Made by a program: the position numbers and the translations under genes | The notes under the pieces: generated by a model | What the model saw: the letters and a program-made list of their open reading frames with translations, nothing else | Told to the model about the DNA's origin: nothing | Databases searched by the model: none | NCBI GenBank assembly: GCA_025362415.1 | Contig: JANYGM010000270.1 | Span: 1 to 16,177, forward strand | Length of the DNA: 16,177 nt | Direction: 5' to 3' | Source of the DNA: a bacterium | Lineage (GTDB): Bacteria; Bacteroidota; Bacteroidia; Cytophagales; Thermonemataceae | In this document: positions 14,361 to 16,177 of the stretch, one piece after another | How positions within the stretch are numbered: position 1 is the first letter of the stretch | Layout of the letters: each line of letters begins with the position of its first letter

Positions 14361-15341
14361 TTGGAAAACAATCAAAAAATAGCTATTTCTGTGGTTATTC
14401 CTGCTAAAAATGAAGCAGAATCTTTGCCAGAACTTTGTCGTTGGATTGCGGAAGTAATGAAAAAAAATCATTTTTCTTATGAGATAATTGTAATAGATGA
14501 TGGAAGTACAGATAATTCTTGGCAAGTTTTAGAAGAAATTTCACAAGAAAATCCTGCTGTAAAAGGCATACGTTTTAGCAGGAATTATGGAAAATCAGCA
14601 GCTTTACATACTGGTTTTCAAGATGTTAGTGGAGAAGTTATTATTACTATGGATGCTGATTTGCAAGACGACCCAGAGGAAATTCCAGAACTTTACAAAA
14701 TGATAAAAACTGATGGATATGATTTGGTTTCTGGTTGGAAACAAAACCGTCAAGACCCACTTAGCAAAACCATTCCTACAAAACTTTTTAATGGTGTTAC
14801 GAGCCTGTTTTCGGGCATAAAACTACACGACTTTAACTGTGGTTTGAAGGCATATAATGCGCAAGTAGTCAAAAATATTGAAATTTATGGAGAAATGCAC
14901 CGTTATATTCCTGTGTTGTCAAAATGGGCAGGTTTTGGGCGTATTACAGAAAAGAAAGTAAAACATCACCCACGCAAATATGGCGTTACTAAGTTTGGTT
15001 TAGAGCGTTTTTTGTATGGTTTTCTGGATTTGGTTTCTATAATGTTTGTTTCTAAATTTAAAAAACGACCAATGCACTTTTTTGGAAGTTTGGGCGCATT
15101 GTCATTTCTGACAGGTATGGGCATTACAGTTTATCTTATTATTCAAAAGATACAACAACTCACTTATAAGCCACCTCTCCACGAAATACGGCAAATAACG
15201 GAGCAGCCTATTTTTTATTTGGCTTTGGTGGCTCTTATAATGGGGGTACAGTTGTTTTTGGCTGGTTTTCTAGGAGAAATGATTACTATGAACTCTACTA
15301 AAACGAATGATTATGTGATTAGAGAAAAATTGAAATTGTAA
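14361..15341 (+). CDS. GT2 family glycosyltransferase, DPM1/GtrB-like, with two C-terminal TM helices
   Basis: The 326-residue protein has a GT-A domain with VVIPAKNEAESLPEL (11-25), IDDGSTDNS (45-53), FSRNYGKSAAL (72-82), catalytic-metal motif DADLQDDPEEIP (98-109), DFNCGLKAY (157-165) and RKYGVTKFG (205-213). Two membrane helices follow at about 238-262 and 284-306. Relatives transfer a sugar from a nucleotide sugar to polyprenyl phosphate at the cytoplasmic face of the inner membrane. The lipid-linked sugar is then flipped and used by GT-C enzymes such as the one suggested at 11880-13115; that link is inferred. The start is a TTG at 14361 directly behind the repeat; the next in-frame ATG (residue 33) would remove the nucleotide-binding strand. 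The next gene begins 46 nt after its stop codon. Confidence 0.9.
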   Translation: MENNQKIAISVVIPAKNEAESLPELCRWIAEVMKKNHFSYEIIVIDDGSTDNSWQVLEEISQENPAVKGIRFSRNYGKSAALHTGFQDVSGEVIITMDADLQDDPEEIPELYKMIKTDGYDLVSGWKQNRQDPLSKTIPTKLFNGVTSLFSGIKLHDFNCGLKAYNAQVVKNIEIYGEMHRYIPVLSKWAGFGRITEKKVKHHPRKYGVTKFGLERFLYGFLDLVSIMFVSKFKKRPMHFFGSLGALSFLTGMGITVYLIIQKIQQLTYKPPLHEIRQITEQPIFYLALVALIMGVQLFLAGFLGEMITMNSTKTNDYVIREKLKL

Positions 15342-15387
15342 ATCAAAAAATCAAAAAAGTTATATAGTTGTCAATAAAATAAATATT

Positions 15388-16035
15388 ATGGCAAAGAAAA
15401 AAGAGTGGCGAGAAGGTGAAATAGTGCTTGCTTTTAACCTAACCAAAATAATAAGTCCTATTACACCCACTATGAGCGAGTGGCTAACGGTGGAGATGCC
15501 TGTTTTTTCAGTCGTTGAGCAGTCTATTTTTGATGAAATTTATGAAGATGGGCGTGAATATATTAGCACTTGGAGTGAAGAAGACCTAAAAATGAAGTTT
15601 ATTAGTTACGTTTTGAAATTGGGGCAAGTCTTAAAAGATAAAAAATTTGTAACTTTTTTTGATAAAAAATTAGCAGCGGAGGTGCAAGGTTACTCGCTTT
15701 CTGTCAAGGCTGATTTTGTGATAGCCAAAGGAATGATGGATTTTATGCAAAAACCATACTTTCATTTTCAAGAATATAAACCTGACAAAAACCCTACTGG
15801 CGACTCTATGGCGCAACTTTTGGAGGCTTTTTTGATAGCGCAAATTATCAATGATGACAAAAAACCGCTTTATGGTTGTGAAGTGAATGGTGCTATTTGG
15901 AAATTTATTATCCTAGAAAATAGCAGTTATTGTGTTTCTAAGGCGTTTGATAGTGCTGATAAAAATGATTTACTTTCAATTATTGCCATATTGCGTAAGT
16001 TTAAAGAAATTTTAGAAACAAAATTATTAGACTAA
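15388..16035 (+). CDS. Conserved PD-(D/E)XK-like protein of unknown role
   Basis: The 215-residue soluble protein has no signal peptide or membrane segment. It shows the layout of the PD-(D/E)XK nuclease fold: an acidic helix WSEEDLKMKFISYVL (62-76), Asp109 in SVKADFVIAKG, a strand with the E-x-K triad in HFQEYKPDKN (126-135; Glu129, Lys131), and a helix DSMAQLLEAFLIAQ with Gln143. All expected catalytic positions are present, so it is not an obviously dead member. The stretch YFHFQEYKP...PTGDSMAQLLEAFLIAQ and the ending IIAILRKFKEILETKLLD recall a hypothetical-protein family found, in my memory, in several copies in Cytophagales and other Bacteroidota. Substrate and role are not known to me. 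The ATG at 15388 gives a lysine-rich start. It stands 46 nt after the GT2 gene and is closed by a 19-bp hairpin, so it may share that transcript. Confidence 0.75.
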   Translation: MAKKKEWREGEIVLAFNLTKIISPITPTMSEWLTVEMPVFSVVEQSIFDEIYEDGREYISTWSEEDLKMKFISYVLKLGQVLKDKKFVTFFDKKLAAEVQGYSLSVKADFVIAKGMMDFMQKPYFHFQEYKPDKNPTGDSMAQLLEAFLIAQIINDDKKPLYGCEVNGAIWKFIILENSSYCVSKAFDSADKNDLLSIIAILRKFKEILETKLLD

Positions 16036-16075
16036 AAAATAGGTAGCTTTTCACTTGTGAAAAGCTACCTATTTT
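16036..16075 (+). terminator. Strong intrinsic terminator after the PD-(D/E)XK-like gene
   Basis: A perfect 19-bp stem (16036-16054 with 16057-16075) closes on a 2-nt gap, so the real loop is about four bases. The core is ATAGGTAGCTTTTCAC and its complement; the 3' arm ends in TTTT. It overlaps the end of the stop codon by one A run and is symmetric, so it could also stop transcription entering from the right. Confidence 0.9.
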
Positions 16076-16116
16076 GTAATATACACATACGAAAGTGGTT
16101 TTGGGGTTTTTGTATT

Positions 16117-16140
16117 AAAGTCCCTTCGGGGATTTAGGGG
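16117..16140. repeat. G/C-box dispersed repeat, second copy
   Basis: AAAGTCCCTTCGGGGATTTA followed by GGGG aligns with the copy at 2968-2993 (AAATTCCCCTTTGGGGGCTA followed by GGGGGC), allowing a 1-nt gap. CCC and GGGG form a short hairpin, with a second G-run downstream in both copies. I recall closely similar intergenic elements in many Bacteroidota genomes. Confidence 0.7.
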
Positions 16141-16177
16141 AAACAGGCGCAATTTTTGTTGAGAATTCTCCTACTTA

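Overview
The window comes from an AT-rich member of the Bacteroidota, probably of the Cytophagales type. Three things support this: type IX secretion system (T9SS) components and cargo with both known kinds of C-terminal sorting domain; promoters of the Bacteroidota pattern (TTG about 19-20 nt upstream of TAnnTTTG); and start codons without Shine-Dalgarno sequences, lying behind A/T-rich leaders. There are no rRNA or tRNA genes, no CRISPR array and no recognisable insertion sequence.

Layout. Positions 2-1546 hold the 3' part of a leucine-rich-repeat plus TPR protein, closed by a hairpin terminator. Positions 1732-2433 encode a small exported protein that reads like the N-terminal periplasmic domain of the gliding/T9SS motor protein GldM, without its transmembrane helix. 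A TraR/DksA-type regulator with a degenerate zinc finger (2541-2930) and scpB, for chromosome segregation (2998-3567), follow. Next come a 948-residue secreted protein with a type B (CHU_C-type) sorting domain (3729-6575), a MoxR-type AAA+ ATPase (6829-7791) without its usual partners, and a 1025-residue secreted protein with a GEVED domain, four putative Ig-like repeats and a type A sorting domain (8163-11240). rimP (11399-11860) is convergent with a polytopic GT-C-like membrane protein on the minus strand (11880-13115). The right part holds a PorP/SprF-family outer-membrane protein (13236-14234), a GT2 glycosyltransferase of the DPM1/GtrB kind (14361-15341) and a conserved PD-(D/E)XK-like protein of unknown role (15388-16035), followed by a strong terminator.

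Working together. Much of the window concerns the cell surface: two T9SS cargo proteins, a SprF-like protein of the family that serves type B cargo, a GldM-like periplasmic protein and two glycosyltransferases. The remaining genes (scpB, rimP, the DksA-like regulator, moxR) are housekeeping. Most genes appear to be transcribed singly, each with its own promoter or terminator.

The most noteworthy structure outside genes is a dispersed A/T-rich repeat built from ATTCACAA-like units. Two 46-nt copies 7.6 kb apart differ at one base, and shorter or diverged copies lie just upstream of other start codons. A second, G/C-box repeat sits against the scpB start and again near the right end. The most interesting genes are the GldM-like exported protein and the PD-(D/E)XK-like protein.
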